Made by a program: the position numbers and the translations under genes. Positions 13,851 to 25,570 of a DNA stretch of 64,000 nt are shown here, piece after piece. The stretch comes from Vitrella brassicaformis (Eukaryota > Sar > Vitrellaceae), in NCBI GenBank assembly GCA_001179505.1, contig CDMY01000802.1, forward strand, positions 9,662 through 73,661, read 5' to 3'. Position 1 is the stretch's first letter; the number at the start of each line of letters is the position of its first letter. The notes under the pieces are model-generated. The model had not been told where the DNA came from. It saw only the letters and a program-made list of their open reading frames with translations, and did no database searches.

Positions 13851-14866
13851 TCACTCAGAGGCGCCGCTGATAATTCCCAAAGTGAACACCTGCACACACA
13901 CGACCCACACACACATGCTTTCTCTCTCTCCCTCTGTGTGTGTGTGTGTGTCTGTGTGTGTGGTGGTCACCAACCAGGTGTATGTGTGTGTTGTGCTCCT
14001 TCATAGTGCGGTCCTTAAAGGACAACTCAACCGGAATGCCAAACTGACAACCAACGGACATACACACAGGCAGGCAGACAGACAGACACAAGCAGATGCA
14101 TCCGATGCACCACAGCGTGTGACTGAAGGCTCACCGTGGCCTCCTTGCCGGCCGAGTCGTCATGCGGCTTCACCCTCAAGCACACCTACACACATACACA
14201 GGGGCCTCTCTGTGTGTTGTGCTTTGTGCGTCTTGGTGCGCGCGTACCATGATTTTGTTGCCCTTTCGCTCAGTGATGATCTCGGGGTTGTCCTGGACAC
14301 ACAATGGTGGAATGTGTGCGTGTGTGGAGGGATGTGTGTGTGTGTGTGTGAGTACGTCGGTGGGAACGGCAGCAGAGTCCTCCTCAATCAGACCCTGCCC
14401 ACACGCACACACACAGGGAGAGAGAGGGAGAGAGATGTACACAACACAGATGCACACACCGACACTGACTGACCTCATGGACGTCCTGCAGCTCGTTGTG
14501 CGGCCCAATGACCGTCTCAAAAGGCTCTGTCAACACCTACACACACACACACAGTTTGTTGATCTCCCTCCCTCCCTCCCTCCCTCTCGTCTCTCCGCTC
14601 GCTCTCACATCCATGGTGTAGCCAAATGGGTTACTGCTGCTGCTGTTGTTGTCCCTGTCCTCCTCCTCCTCGCCCTCTGATATGTTTCTGTTGTACGCGT
14701 CGGCGGCGAACCTCGCCTTGACGCACACACAGACAGACACATGTGCACACAACACACATTCGTGTCTTAAGGGAGCATCCTTCCTATGTTACTTACGGTG
14801 GTGTTGCTCTCGACGGGGTTGTACATGGCAAACGACACCGACATGACGCGGCCCACACTAAAGGGA

Positions 14867-14901
<35 letters not shown>

Positions 14902-15181
14902 TGCACGAGCCTTCCTCGCTCCCTCCCTCCCTCTCTCTTTCTCCGTATGTCAAACCAGCCCCTTCCTCCTCTCGCCCACCCACTGACCCACTGACCCGAT
15001 CTCATTGGGGTTAGGGTGTACGAGGAGGACCCTGGGTACGTATAGCCAGGCGATGTTTTGTTTCTGGAAGGGCGGGGTGCTGCAGGGGTTGATCTGAGGC
15101 TTCACCACATAACGGGTGCACTGATGGCAGATGGCACACACACACAGAGAGACAGATCCATACGTTAGTTTGTCCTTTCCC

Positions 15182-15216
<35 letters not shown>

Positions 15217-16136
15217 TGGCTGATATCACGATCACGTACTTGTCTGCACCTCCGCGACCTTTTGGTGAGCAGCGGCTTGCGCGAGGGAATCAGACCACTG
15301 GAGAATGGCACACATACATACACACGCACGGACACACACACACGTGTGTGGGCGACAGTGTGTGTGTGGTGTGTGTATGTGTGCCTTACCTGAGTGTGTG
15401 GGCCTCCTCGTTGATGCATCTGGTGCGCTGATCGAGCGATGCTACTGCACACACATCACACACAACGGACACACAGAGAGAGGGAGGGAGGGAGGGAGGG
15501 AGTGCAGTGCAGCCATGGGGGGTCTGTCCGCGTACTTGTGTCAGTTGGCGTCTCGTCGAGGGACTTGAGCTGCTCCGCTATACTCCTGGCCTTCTCATCT
15601 GCACACACACACACAACCAAACACGGAGTGCATCATGGTCTTAAGAGAGGGCTTCGACCCACCAGAGGGTGCGATGAGGTCTTTGAGCGAGATGCTCTCG
15701 ATCCTGACGCCCTTCTTGGTCGTCGTGCGGATCGACATCCTGACAAACCATAAACACACATACAGCGATCGACGGACGATTTGAGCATGTGATGGGTCGG
15801 TCCATAGTGTAGCGGACGTCTTGAGTTTGGTCTTTTTGTCCTTGAGCATGTTCTCGAGGTCCTCCACCACCCAGGGGTGAGCGCCGCCGCCACTCTTGGA
15901 ACCCCTCTTCGACCTGACACCGACCGACCGAACGACCGAGCGGACACACACACACACAGACATTCCCCCCCTCTCTCTCTCTCTCGGGGTGTGTGTGTGT
16001 GTGTGTATGTGTGTGCATACCCTTCGCCGCTGGTGGCAGGCAGGAAGAGCGTGATGGACCGCCGACGCATGCGGGCCTGCAGCTCCCTCTCTGCAATGAC
16101 ACACACATAGGTTATCGGCCATCTCATTCGTCTGTT

Positions 16137-16186
<50 letters not shown>

Positions 16187-16779
16187 TGGGCCGTGCGGGC
16201 GGACATACCCCGTGTGATCTCCTGGGAGGCCTTGCGGAACGTCTCGACCAGCTTGTTCATCTGATTGTACACCACACACACATACACACACATACACACA
16301 CATACACACACGTGCAGGCCCATACATGGGTGTGGTGTGCGCCCGCCTCTGTTACCTACCTCTGTTCTGTGAGGCGAGTCACGCTCCTTCTGAAAGGCCG
16401 CAGCTGCACACACACACACAGAGAGGGAGAGAGAGACCCACAGACTGCATCTGATTGTCTGTGTGTGTGTCAGGTTCTTACCGACGAGCATGTCAGGTTT
16501 CTCTGCCTCCAGCTGTATTTCGCCCGAAGACCACCGGCAGAATTGACACGAGAAGAAACACCTACGGCACAGTACACACGCCATCCATCCCATGCACACA
16601 CACACATATAAATGGGCGCAAATGGCCCTTCTGCGCGTGAAGATGTCCATACTGACTTGCCGTCGTGTGCAGCGGTGATGGTGAGGGTGTTGAAGCAGAT
16701 GGGGCACTCGAAACACTTGGAACACCTACAGAAAGAAACGACACACACAGACGATGGATGCCACACACAGACCCCAACA

Positions 16780-16813
<34 letters not shown>

Positions 16814-17249
16814 CGTGTCTGTGTGTATCTAATCGTTGTGCCTTGCCTGTTGAGGTACAGCATGGCTTCGCTGGAGGGCATGTTCTCGAGGCAGTGTGGG
16901 CAGTAGTAGCTGTCGATCTCCTCAGTCAAGCCATAACGAGAACACACCAAAGAACACCTGACACACAGACCGACACACAGATCATATATTGACACACACA
17001 CACACACACCATCATCCAACCAGGGCGGTTTGCCTGCCTGCACTCACAGCCGTCCATCTCATTCACTCCCTCCCTCCCTCCCTCCCTCCCTCAAGACCTA
17101 TTATACACTTACGCGTCGCAGAAGTACAGCTCTTCCAAAGGAAACAGCCGCCCCGTCCCCGTGCCCGCTCCCTGCCCACCACCATCGTCGACGTCAGTGC
17201 GAAACTCCACGCGGGGCTCGCCCTCAGCATAGCCGTCGGAGTATATCAT
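13851..17249 (-). CDS. DCTN4: dynactin subunit 4 (p62)-like protein
   Basis: Start at 17249 (MIYSDGYAEGEPRVEF). The N-terminal cysteine-rich zinc-binding region typical of dynactin p62 is spread over several exons: LFPLEELYFCDACSLVCSRY, EIDSYYCPHCLENMPSSEA, then CSKCFECPICFNTLTI and FFSCQFCRWSS. Later parts include LVETFRKASQEITRERELQA, DLENMLKDKKTKLKTS, RIESISLKDLIAPS, a second Cys cluster (SRRCRQCTRYVVKPQINPC), IAWLYVPRVLLVHPNPNEI, and a beta-rich C-terminus with RKGNKIMVRV ending in TLGIISGASE. In animals and fungi p62 sits at the pointed end of the dynactin Arp1 filament and supports dynein cargo binding. An acidic/Ser insertion (EGEEEEDRDNNSSSS) is local. Full gene, no break seen. Confidence 0.88.
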
Positions 17250-17944
17250 GCCGACTCACGAGCGATGTAGGTAGGCTTCTTCCCCCTTCTTATACACTAT
17301 CTAGGCACCATGGGATGATCGATGCTGTACAGACGCATGAATGGGAAGAAGCGGAGCAATCCGATTGTTTTGATGTGTTCTTTCTGTCACCTCTTTCCTT
17401 TGGTGGCTTGGCTCTTGTGTGTGTAAGTAGCCTTGTCGGTGTGATCGAGTAGCCAAGAGGGGACTGCTGGGGTCGGCGGAAACACCTCGCGCGAGCTTTG
17501 CATTCTGCGAGCTCACGTGTTGGGGGGTGATTGAATTCATGAGGGCGAAAAATGCCATTAATGAGTCCATACGCACACACTCTCACTGTCGCTCTCACTC
17601 TCACTGTCACTCGCACAGGCATGCACGTGTGTGTGTGTGTGTCCAATGACCATACCATGACCCGTGTGCCCGTCTGTGCGTCATGCAGCAGTGAAGGGAT
17701 GGATGGATGCAAGGCGAGAGGGACGCTGCCAGTGCCTGGTGAACCTGGTCTGGATCCACCGGCAACACCGACGCCACTCGTCGCCTACACCCCTCCACCA
17801 CCACCACAGCACGTGCATCCATTCGCCCCGCACCAGCTGAACGAATGAATGAATGAATTCTCGCCGCCAACAATATTAATGCACACACATACCCATCGAG
17901 TGTTCGCCGCACCCATCGAGTGTCAATCCATGCATCAGCTGAGC
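17250..17944. other. intergenic, DCTN4 upstream and NOT2 3' flank
   Basis: No gene supported. It contains two TATACACT-like stretches (about 17292 and 17100), CACTCTCACTGTC repeats at about 17580-17610, and TGGA runs. The DCTN4 promoter should lie at about 17250-17450. Confidence 0.4.
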
Positions 17945-18529
17945 TCAGCCATCGGTCTTCTGCCCCCCACTACTCCCACTGGCACTGGCGGGGCTCTGCT
18001 GGCTCTGCTGCTGCTGTTGTTGTGTCTTGGTGGCGTCGGCTGAGGGTGGTCCCGCCTTGGGCATGGTCTGCTGCGCCAGCTGTGCGATGGCCTGGGCGGA
18101 CTCAAGCAAATCCTTCTCCAAGGGAGGGGGGCCCACGTACGTCCTGACACATACACAGACAGAGAGGATGGACCTTCTCTCTCTCTCTCTCTCTGTCTCC
18201 CTCTTTCTGCGTGTTGATGGGCGGCTGGGTGTGGGGTGCCTTTGTGTGTGAGAGGGGAGCGGGGGGCGGGGGGGCGGGGTGCTCACTTCTTCTGGCCGGT
18301 TTCGGTGTCGTAGTAGGTCCACTGCTTGCTGTCAGCTGATGCGTCACACACAGAAGGGGAGAGAGAGGTGCACTGGTGCATTGCACTGTGTGGGTGTGGC
18401 CTGACGTACTTGTGCTGTCGGTCTCCTCTTTGAGCCACAGGGCCTTATCGCGCAGGAAACGCCACTTGCGATTGACGCTGTCGACACGCACACGAGAGAC
18501 GAATGCAGTGCAGCTTTGTGTCTGTCGGC

Positions 18530-18564
<35 letters not shown>

Positions 18565-20354
18565 TGCGTGTGTGGGCTTACAGTTCGTTGGCAGCTTGTG
18601 GCTGGAATACGTCTCTTGGGCAGTTGTAGAAGATGTACAGCAGCGTGTCGTCGTTGACCTTCTTCAAGGTCGACACCTGACACACACAGACAGACAGATG
18701 CACACCATACACACACACACACAGACCCCTCCCTCACACAGACCCCTCGCACATACGCAATCACTCACTCACCTCGACTTTGTGCAGGTTGGGGTTCGTG
18801 TAGTAGCACGACGGCAGCGAAAACCTAAAGGAACAGGGACACACAGACACACCATACCAACGCACAGAGGGAGGGAGGGAGGGAGGGATGGAGGCGTGTG
18901 TGTGTGTGTGCGCGGATGGGCAGCGTACTCTGGCGTGTCCGATGACTGCAGCGGCGCCTCTGCCCATGGCGAGGAGAAGGAGCTATACAGTGACCTGACC
19001 ACACACAGACACACACACATGGCAGAGAAGTGTGTTTTGATGCATTCGTGTTGTGGTTGTGGTTGTGGTTGTGGTGGTGTGTGTACTCTGGTGAGTTGAG
19101 GTTGAGGCCGAGAGTGGTCAGGTCCATCCCTGGTCATGTGACATGATCATACACACACAGCTGTGTGTGATCACGTGTGTGTGTGTGTGTGTGTGTGAGG
19201 ACGGGTGGGTGAGTATACCGAGTGCGACGATGTTGAGGTCGGGGTCTGTCATGCGGATGACCTTCAAGATGCCCAGCAAGCCATGGTGACACCTGCACAG
19301 CCACGCACAACACAACCACATGGGCGTGTGTGCCCGCTGCCGATTGCTGTTGCTCACTTCACTGACCTGTTTGACAGTTTGGCCTTGAGTGTGCTCTCGT
19401 GGATGAGGTCCTTCGGGTCGATGGACGACCGCTGATGCTTCTGGTAGAACTGCATCACTGCACACACACACACACACACATCCACACACGACGCGTGTGT
19501 ACGCAAGATACGCACCGGTGTCATTGAGAGGTCCGGAGAGAAGGTCGTGGCGCGTCATCTCCCGTGCGGCAGCAGGGATGCGAGAGGGGTCGGGGGGGCC
19601 GCTGGGCGGCGCGTAGATCTCAGCGCTGCACCGCACACACACACACACACATAGAGGTGGGCACGTGCTTTCCATCCATCCATCCATCCATGTGTGTGTG
19701 AATGGTTGGTTACAGAAGGTTCTGCAGCTCAGCGTCCTGCTGGGCGGTGCCATTTTTCTTCTTCTGCGCCTCAGCCACACCACCCACACCAACCTGTGTG
19801 TGTGAGAACACACAGACATACACATACACATACACACAACACAACCACATGGGCACGCGTGTGTGTGTGGGAGGGGGATGGGGGCGTACCTGCTTCCGCG
19901 GTGAGCCCCCAGCCTGTTGTTGTTGCTGCTGTTGCTGCTGCTGCTGCTGCTGGCCGCCGGCAGTGGCCAGACCACCGTACTGCTGCTGGCGCAGCTTGCT
20001 GGTCGGGGAGCCTCCAGCACCAGGCTGCTGCTGCTGCTGTTGGGCTGCCTGCTGCAGGCTGCCGCCAGACTGCAGGTTGAGACCTGTGCATGTATCGCCA
20101 CACACAAGACGACACAATCTCTCTCTCTGTCTGTCTGTCTGTGCGTCTGTGTGTTTTGTGTGTGTGTGTGTGTGTGGTTGGCGCACCGAGTCCGAGGACA
20201 TTCTGCCCCTGCTGCTGTGGGTTTGGCGATGAGCTGCCCATCGAGCCCACACCGACTGCACCGACGCCACCCTGCTGCTGCCCTGAGGGCTGCTGCTGCT
20301 GCTGAGACGGCTGCTGGGGGCCTCCTGCAGCACACACACACAGAGACCACTGTG

Positions 20355-20388
<34 letters not shown>

Positions 20389-21530
20389 TGTGGAGTCTGC
20401 TGGAGTGGGGGACCTGGGCAGTAAGGTTACTTACCGAGCATTCCTGCGGCGCCCATGCGGGCCTGCAGAGCACCACCAGGCTGCATACACACCACATCAC
20501 ATCCAGGTGCTGAAATCCATCCATCCATCCACCATGTGCACCTGTTGCTGCTGCTGATAGCCCCCCAGCTGACCGGCCACACCTACTTGACGCAGCCACA
20601 ACGACAGACAGACAGACAGACAGACAGAAATGCGGCGATGTGTGTCAACAAGGGCGTGGCAGTGTGGTGTGTTGATACCTCTGGCACCTCCCGGCTGCTG
20701 GCCCGCCTGCTGCTGAGTCGGCGAGGGCTTACGCACACCTACACTCACATACACACATCGACACACGGATGGATGGATGGATCAACATACCTCCCTGCTG
20801 CTGCTGTGCCTGCAAGGCACTGGCCTGCTGCTGCGCCGCTGCAGCTGCCGCGGCCTGTTGCTGCTGCGGCCCCCCTGCACCGAGCTGCTGCTGCGCCTGT
20901 GCGCCTGGTGGCTGGGGCTGACGCACAAACCCCCCACCTACACACACACATGGATACAGGCAGAAAGGTGTGCGCGTCGTGCCCGGGGTTAGCTTACCTT
21001 GTGGCTGTTGCTGCTGAGATTGCAGGCCGCCTCCCATACCGTCTGTGTGTGAGAGAATGGCCACAGACATCCAAATTTCCGTGTGTGTGAGGGGGAGAGG
21101 GGGAGAGAGAGAGGGAGAGTGTCTGTGTGTGTGGTTGCTCACATGGATAGCCGCCGCCAAATCCAGTGCTCTGCTGGGGGAACCCTGCACGCAGGCACAA
21201 TACGCATCATCGACACAGACACGTGTGTGTATGTGTGTGTGTGCATCGATCGCACCTTGCCCCTGCTGCTGCATCGACTGCTGCTGGTGACCTGTCAGAC
21301 CTACACACACCCATGTGTGTCAACAGCGAAATGACCATCTGTGTGTGTGTGTGTGTGTGCATTGCTTCCCTCCCTCCCACTTACCAGCGGTGTTGAAGGC
21401 CGATGTGCCGCCCATTGAGAACGGCATCGCGTCAGGACGCCTGCATGACGACATCCATCCATCCATTTATCCATTGTGTGTGTGCAGGGATGGGTGTGCG
21501 CTGCGCATACAGTTGTGGGTTGGCTCGTGT

Positions 21531-21563
<33 letters not shown>

Positions 21564-22343
21564 AACGAAGTCCATCGAGCCGTCGTAGAATGCGCCAGCT
21601 GACAACCACACACACATGGACACGGACATGGACACGGACATGGACACACTCCACGAGGATGCAGCTCAGGTGTATATGTGTGTGTGTGTGTGTGTGTGTT
21701 TGTGATGTTGACTCCTGCACTGACCATTAGGGTTGAGTTGCGTTGCGCCGATGCGTGCCGCAGCCGCCCTGGTCTGCTGCTGCTGAGCGAAATGGGGCAG
21801 CCTGCGCACACACGCATGCAGAGATCCACACACACGTGGATGTGTGCGCTCTGTCGGATGGCGTACATGTTGGCGTGCATTGAGGGTGGGTATGGCCCCG
21901 CACCCGGGCCCCCCATCTGCTGCTGTTGTTGCTGCTGGCCCTGCTGCTGCAGACCTGACACACACACCACACAGACACCCACACACAGCCTCATATATCC
22001 ACGATCCCCATGGACACACAGACACTTGTGTGCACTCCACACTCAACGCTCCTACCTGCCACAGGGCCTGCACATCACCAAGAAGGGGACACACGCAGAC
22101 AGACGATACAGGGGCGTGTGAGGTCTCTCTCTGTGTGCAGGTCAGGTGAGAATGCTCACCAGGTCTGACAGGAGGGCCACCTCCACCCTGATGCATACAT
22201 ACATCATGACCGAGCACAGCACACGCAACACACACACACACACGACTTAATCTGGATGCACCCCTTCTCCCTCCCTCCCTCCCTCCCTCCCGCAAGCAAA
22301 GCACACGCACCTAGCCCACCTGCATCATGTTGAACCGGTCCAT
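17945..22343 (-). CDS. NOT2: CCR4-NOT complex subunit 2 (NOT2), Gln-rich
   Basis: Start at 22343 (MDRFNMMQ, then GGGGPPVRPG). The long N-terminal half is spread over many small exons rich in CAG/CAA Gln runs (for example about 19918-19960, 20805-20905, 21530-21565) with Gly/Pro/Met spacers. The C-terminal half is the conserved NOT2/3/5 region: LNIVALGIDLTTLGLNLNS, SPWAEAPLQSSDTPEFSLPS, VNDDTLLYIFYNCPRDVFQ, AANELSVNRKWRFLRDKALW, YYDTETGQKKTYVGPPPLE. The DLTTLGLNLNS and SPWAEAP blocks are diagnostic of NOT2 rather than NOT3/5. NOT2 links NOT1 and NOT3 in the mRNA deadenylation complex. The C-terminus adds another Gln run before GGQKTDG. Small-exon joins in the Gln-rich part are uncertain. Confidence 0.88.
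19912..20320 (-). repeat. CAG/CAA glutamine-repeat coding tracts of NOT2
   Basis: Runs of CAG and CAA codons on the minus strand, for example at 19918-19960, 20020-20050 and 20262-20320, encode poly-Gln interrupted by Pro, Gly and Ala. Similar runs lie at 20540-20560, 20690-20910 and 21530-21940. Such tracts are often length-polymorphic. Confidence 0.7.
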
Positions 22344-22776
22344 AGTCGCTTCTCTCCTGATCCCTCAGAGCCCTCCACACAAACCAAACCAACCTAACCT
22401 GCCCGTAGCACACATCACGGACGGGAGAGGGAAACCATGGCACACAACACATCTTTTCTCTGCCCGCAGTCGTGCCTTCATGCCTCGCGCGCACGCACCA
22501 CGTCCACAGACAACAGATCTCACCTCGACAAGAACCGATATCGCCCGAGCTGAATTCAGAAGGATGACAAGGCCCTTCTTCTCCTCCAACTCACAATTTT
22601 TGGCATTGTGCGAGCTCAAGAAGTAGTGAGTTAGAGCGCAGTCCTTGCACGCGATAGATCTTGGGGCACCTCGCAATGACCCAATCGTGCGGTTTGTTTG
22701 GTTCGTCGCGTTCCTGTTCTGTGGATCTCTCCTCTCTCCTCTCTTTTCTTCTCTTCTTTTGTTGTTCACACACGCG
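22344..22776. promoter_or_regulatory. divergent promoter between NOT2 (-) and a TLDc gene (+)
   Basis: Contains, for the plus-strand TLDc gene, the 27-bp block at 22625-22651 and TGACCCAATCG at 22677-22687, at the same spacing from the ATG as in the gene starting at 8207. The NOT2 side (about 22344-22560) shows no motif I can name. A CT-rich stretch (22726-22762) lies just before the TLDc ATG. Confidence 0.55.
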
Positions 22777-23832
22777 ATGCTTGTTCGGGCAGTGGCTGGC
22801 CTGCTGATCGTCCTTTGTGTGGTGGAGGGACAACAGGTGCACGCAGACGCCATCACCCATCCACTCATCAAGTGTGTCCATGTCTGACTCATGCGTCCAG
22901 GTCCATTTGCGTGGCCTGCAGGAGGTTACCCCGCCGAACGGCACGTCACTGTCAGCGTCAGAGTATGAGGGGCTGCTCGGCCTACTGGGGGGCAACGACA
23001 CCACAGAACTCACCTCACTCTACCGGTAGACACACATCATGCCAACAGCTGGGATGATGGGCAGATTCTGTGTCTGTGTGTGTGTAGGACGTCTGTTCAC
23101 GGCACCACCTATGGCGACCTGCTGGACAGAGTGGGCGACGCGAAGCCTATCGTGCTGGTCATCAGGAAGGACAAGTATGTTTTCGGCGTCTTCATCAGCA
23201 AGGGTCTGCTGCTGCCCGACGACCGAACGGGAAGCAACTTCTACGACTGTCAGAATACATACCCGTGTGATCTGTGGCATTTCTCGCTGGCCGGGCACTT
23301 TCCCAAGCCGACCAAGATCGAGATCCGCCCAGTAATCAAGCGTGTGGAGGTGGCGGGGAGGGAGGGGAATGTGAGTGGTGCGAATTTCATAATCGGGACG
23401 TATCAGCTTTTGGCCTGTGGTGTGGTGGCTGAGTCTGGGCTGGGTCCGAGGAATAAGCGGACTGCTGCCGACATTCGCAGCTGCGCTCAGAGAATCCCCA
23501 TGAGCCTTCTACCTGAGGGCTACACCGGGGAGAAGAATAGCAGCTGGGGCTATGCTCTGTTCGGCGGCGGGTCAGGCTATTTCACGGCCGATGAGATAGA
23601 AGTGCTGCAAGTGCGAGAGTCAATTGACCAACCTTCACCCCCTATGACAACAGCACCCGAACCAGTTGACAGCACACCGACAATAACACCCCAGCCGACA
23701 ACAACCGGGCCGATTAGCGCACCCCTCACGACAACATCCGATCCAGCTGAGAGCGCAGCGGTGTGTCAGGGGGGCTTGCGGTGGGGCGGGATGGTAGTAG
23801 CGATGCTTATCTGCACGGGGGGGCTCTTGTAG
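22777..23832 (+). CDS. surface TLDc protein with Thr/Pro stalk and C-terminal hydrophobic tail
   Basis: Start at 22777; exon 1 encodes the signal peptide MLVRAVAGLLIVLCVVEGQQ. Exon 2 (about 22902-23028) encodes VHLRGLQEVTPPNGTSLSAS and ends at LYR. Exon 3 (from 23089) encodes TSVHGTTYGDLLDRVGDAKP, VLVIRKDKYVFGVFIS, LWHFSLAGHFPKPTKIEI, AADIRSCAQ and FTADEIEVLQVRE. Unlike its paralogues, which stop here, this one continues for about 60 residues: a Thr/Pro/Ser-rich stalk with TTTAPEP- and TITPQPTTT-like repeats, then CQGGLRWGGMVVAMLICTGG ending in LL. That tail could be a GPI-anchor signal or a single membrane span. It is therefore likely surface-exposed. The function of an extracellular TLDc domain is unknown. 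Confidence 0.8.
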
Positions 23833-24028
23833 AGCTCCTCGACTATGCTGTGTGTCTGTGTGTGCACGTCGCATGGGTTCATGGCTTATGAGATAGAGGT
23901 GCAGTAGTCAGGGAGAGAAAGATGTGTGCTTTTGCCACTCTCTATAGTGCTGTCTGGCGCACAGAGGAGGTGCCCTCCTCTGTGCGCCCCTGTCTGTCTG
24001 CCTGTCCACGTCTAGGTGTACCTGATCT

Positions 24029-24135
24029 GCCGGCACACTGCTGGTGCCCCAGTGTGTGTGTGTGTATTGTGCATTGGTGTGTTTGTCTGCTGATCAGTGA
24101 GTTTGTGTGTGCGCTGGCTGGACTGACTCCAACGA
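24029..24135 (-). repeat. TLDc 3'-flank repeat module, copy 2 (reverse)
   Basis: The reverse complement reads GGAGTCAGTCCAGCCAGCG, then CTCACTGATCAGCAGACAAA, then GGGGCACCAGCAGTGTGCCG. It lies 200-300 bp downstream of the plus-strand TLDc gene ending at 23832, with the same orientation relative to the gene as copy 1. Confidence 0.7.
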
Positions 24136-24477
24136 ATGAGTGACTATGGCTGACTGTCTTTTTATCGTTGTCCTCCCCTGATGTGTTCGTTGGAGTAAGT
24201 AGGTCTGTCAGTGTGTGTGTTGTTGATCGAGTGAATGACAGTGTATGTGGCCTCACAGACAGACAGACAGACAGACGGCCATTCATTCACCGCTATGCCA
24301 AATGGCCGCACAAAGCGCCGCCACACGTGGAAGGGATGCTTGCATGAAGTCGCCTTCGCACACAATGGACAAACACACACACACAGACACACACACACAC
24401 ACACACATCAGGGCAGGATAACGAGAAACACACACGCGCAGCCACCGTCACTCAAAATAGCCGTCACTCGTTAATTG

Positions 24478-24545
24478 CAGTCAGTCCAGCCACTGCTCAC
24501 ACAAACTCACTGATCAACAAATAAACACACCAATACACACACACA
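24478..24545 (+). repeat. TLDc 3'-flank repeat module, copy 3 (partial)
   Basis: Reads GCAGTCAGTCCAGCCACTGC, then CTCACTGATCAACAAATAAA, without the CACCAGCAGTGTGCCGG end. It is opposed to copy 2 and stops exactly where the duplicated TGS1 unit begins. No TLDc gene is attached to it. Confidence 0.65.
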
Positions 24546-25536
24546 CGGAGTAGAGGACCTTGTGTGTGGTCGACAGATAAACACGCTGCAATGGTGTCAA
24601 GAAGCAAGGCGTCGCCGGTGGCGGCAGCGAGTGAATCGGTGTGGTTGGGTCACCATGTGTGGACCACACCTCTGTGTGCGGTGTGTGGTGTGTGTTTTGA
24701 TTTCTATGTCATCTTTGGTACCAAACCAGACATGAATGCGTTGAATGAGTTGGCCCGCACACAATCACTGCCAACTTTTCCCTTTGGCTGTGTGCCAGAG
24801 ATACGCAGACAGACGTCAATACGTACGTCAATAAACTCTTGTCCTTCAGAAAATGCCAGTCAATCGCATACACACACACAGACGTGCACACACACACCAC
24901 ACTGTCTGTCCGTCCCGCTGCCGCCGCGCTAGCTACCGCCGACAGTATGTCTGTCATGCCGCCACTCGCATTAGCAAGTGGGGCACGTTTCTAGATGTGT
25001 CTCGCGCTTATGCGCGGGCCTGGAACTGCACCTTGGCGCAGCCGACTCCCCTGGCCTTCGCCCTCATGCTGCTGGCACCCTCCTCGATGGTCAGCGGCGT
25101 GCCCGTGAGGTCGCGGACGCGGGCGGCCGGGGGGGTGTCTGCCAATCGCCTGAGATACAAACACATCAATGCGGCCGCTGCATTGTCTCTCTGTTTGTCT
25201 GTCTGCGTGTGTTACTTGGCGGCGATGTCTCCCATGTAGATGACGGCCATGTGCGTCTTGTCGCCGCTCATAAACACCTCGACGAGAGGCATCGGCGCCT
25301 CGCCCGTCAGACCCTTGACGCGGTGCAGGTAGTCCGCCAACTTCATCTGCACGCGCACAGACACACACACACACACACACATGGAGATACAAATCATCTG
25401 ACACACATACGGCGCCTCAGCCACTGACCACATCAGCGATGAGCACATTCTTCGGGCACTTGACGATGAAGCTGTCGGCCAGCGATGCTGCGACGTTGAG
25501 CACATTGAACGCCGACTGCAAGTCATGTAAGCGACA

Positions 25537-25570
<34 letters not shown>

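Larger units (their letters stand above)
23833..25007. other. intergenic, repeat-rich, between TLDc and TGS1 genes
   Basis: Holds two opposed copies of the TLDc 3'-flank module (24029-24135 minus, 24478-24545 plus), a GACA run (24258-24275), a (CA)n tract (24378-24402), and from 24546 the 3' flank of the TGS1 duplication unit. A plus-strand frame at 24564-24932 is non-coding by homology: its sequence recurs in the flank of the second TGS1 copy. Confidence 0.55.

Noticed and set aside
15595-16725. 376-codon minus-strand frame
   Set aside because: Only parts of it are true DCTN4 exons; the rest is intron (CA/GA repeats) read through. It is annotated as the spliced gene instead.
19118-20599. 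493-codon minus-strand frame
   Set aside because: A mixture of NOT2 exons and introns without stops, not a continuous coding sequence.
24564-24932. Plus-strand frame of 122 codons
   Set aside because: It is the conserved 3' flank of the TGS1 duplication; the matching region of the other copy does not keep this frame in a convincing way.
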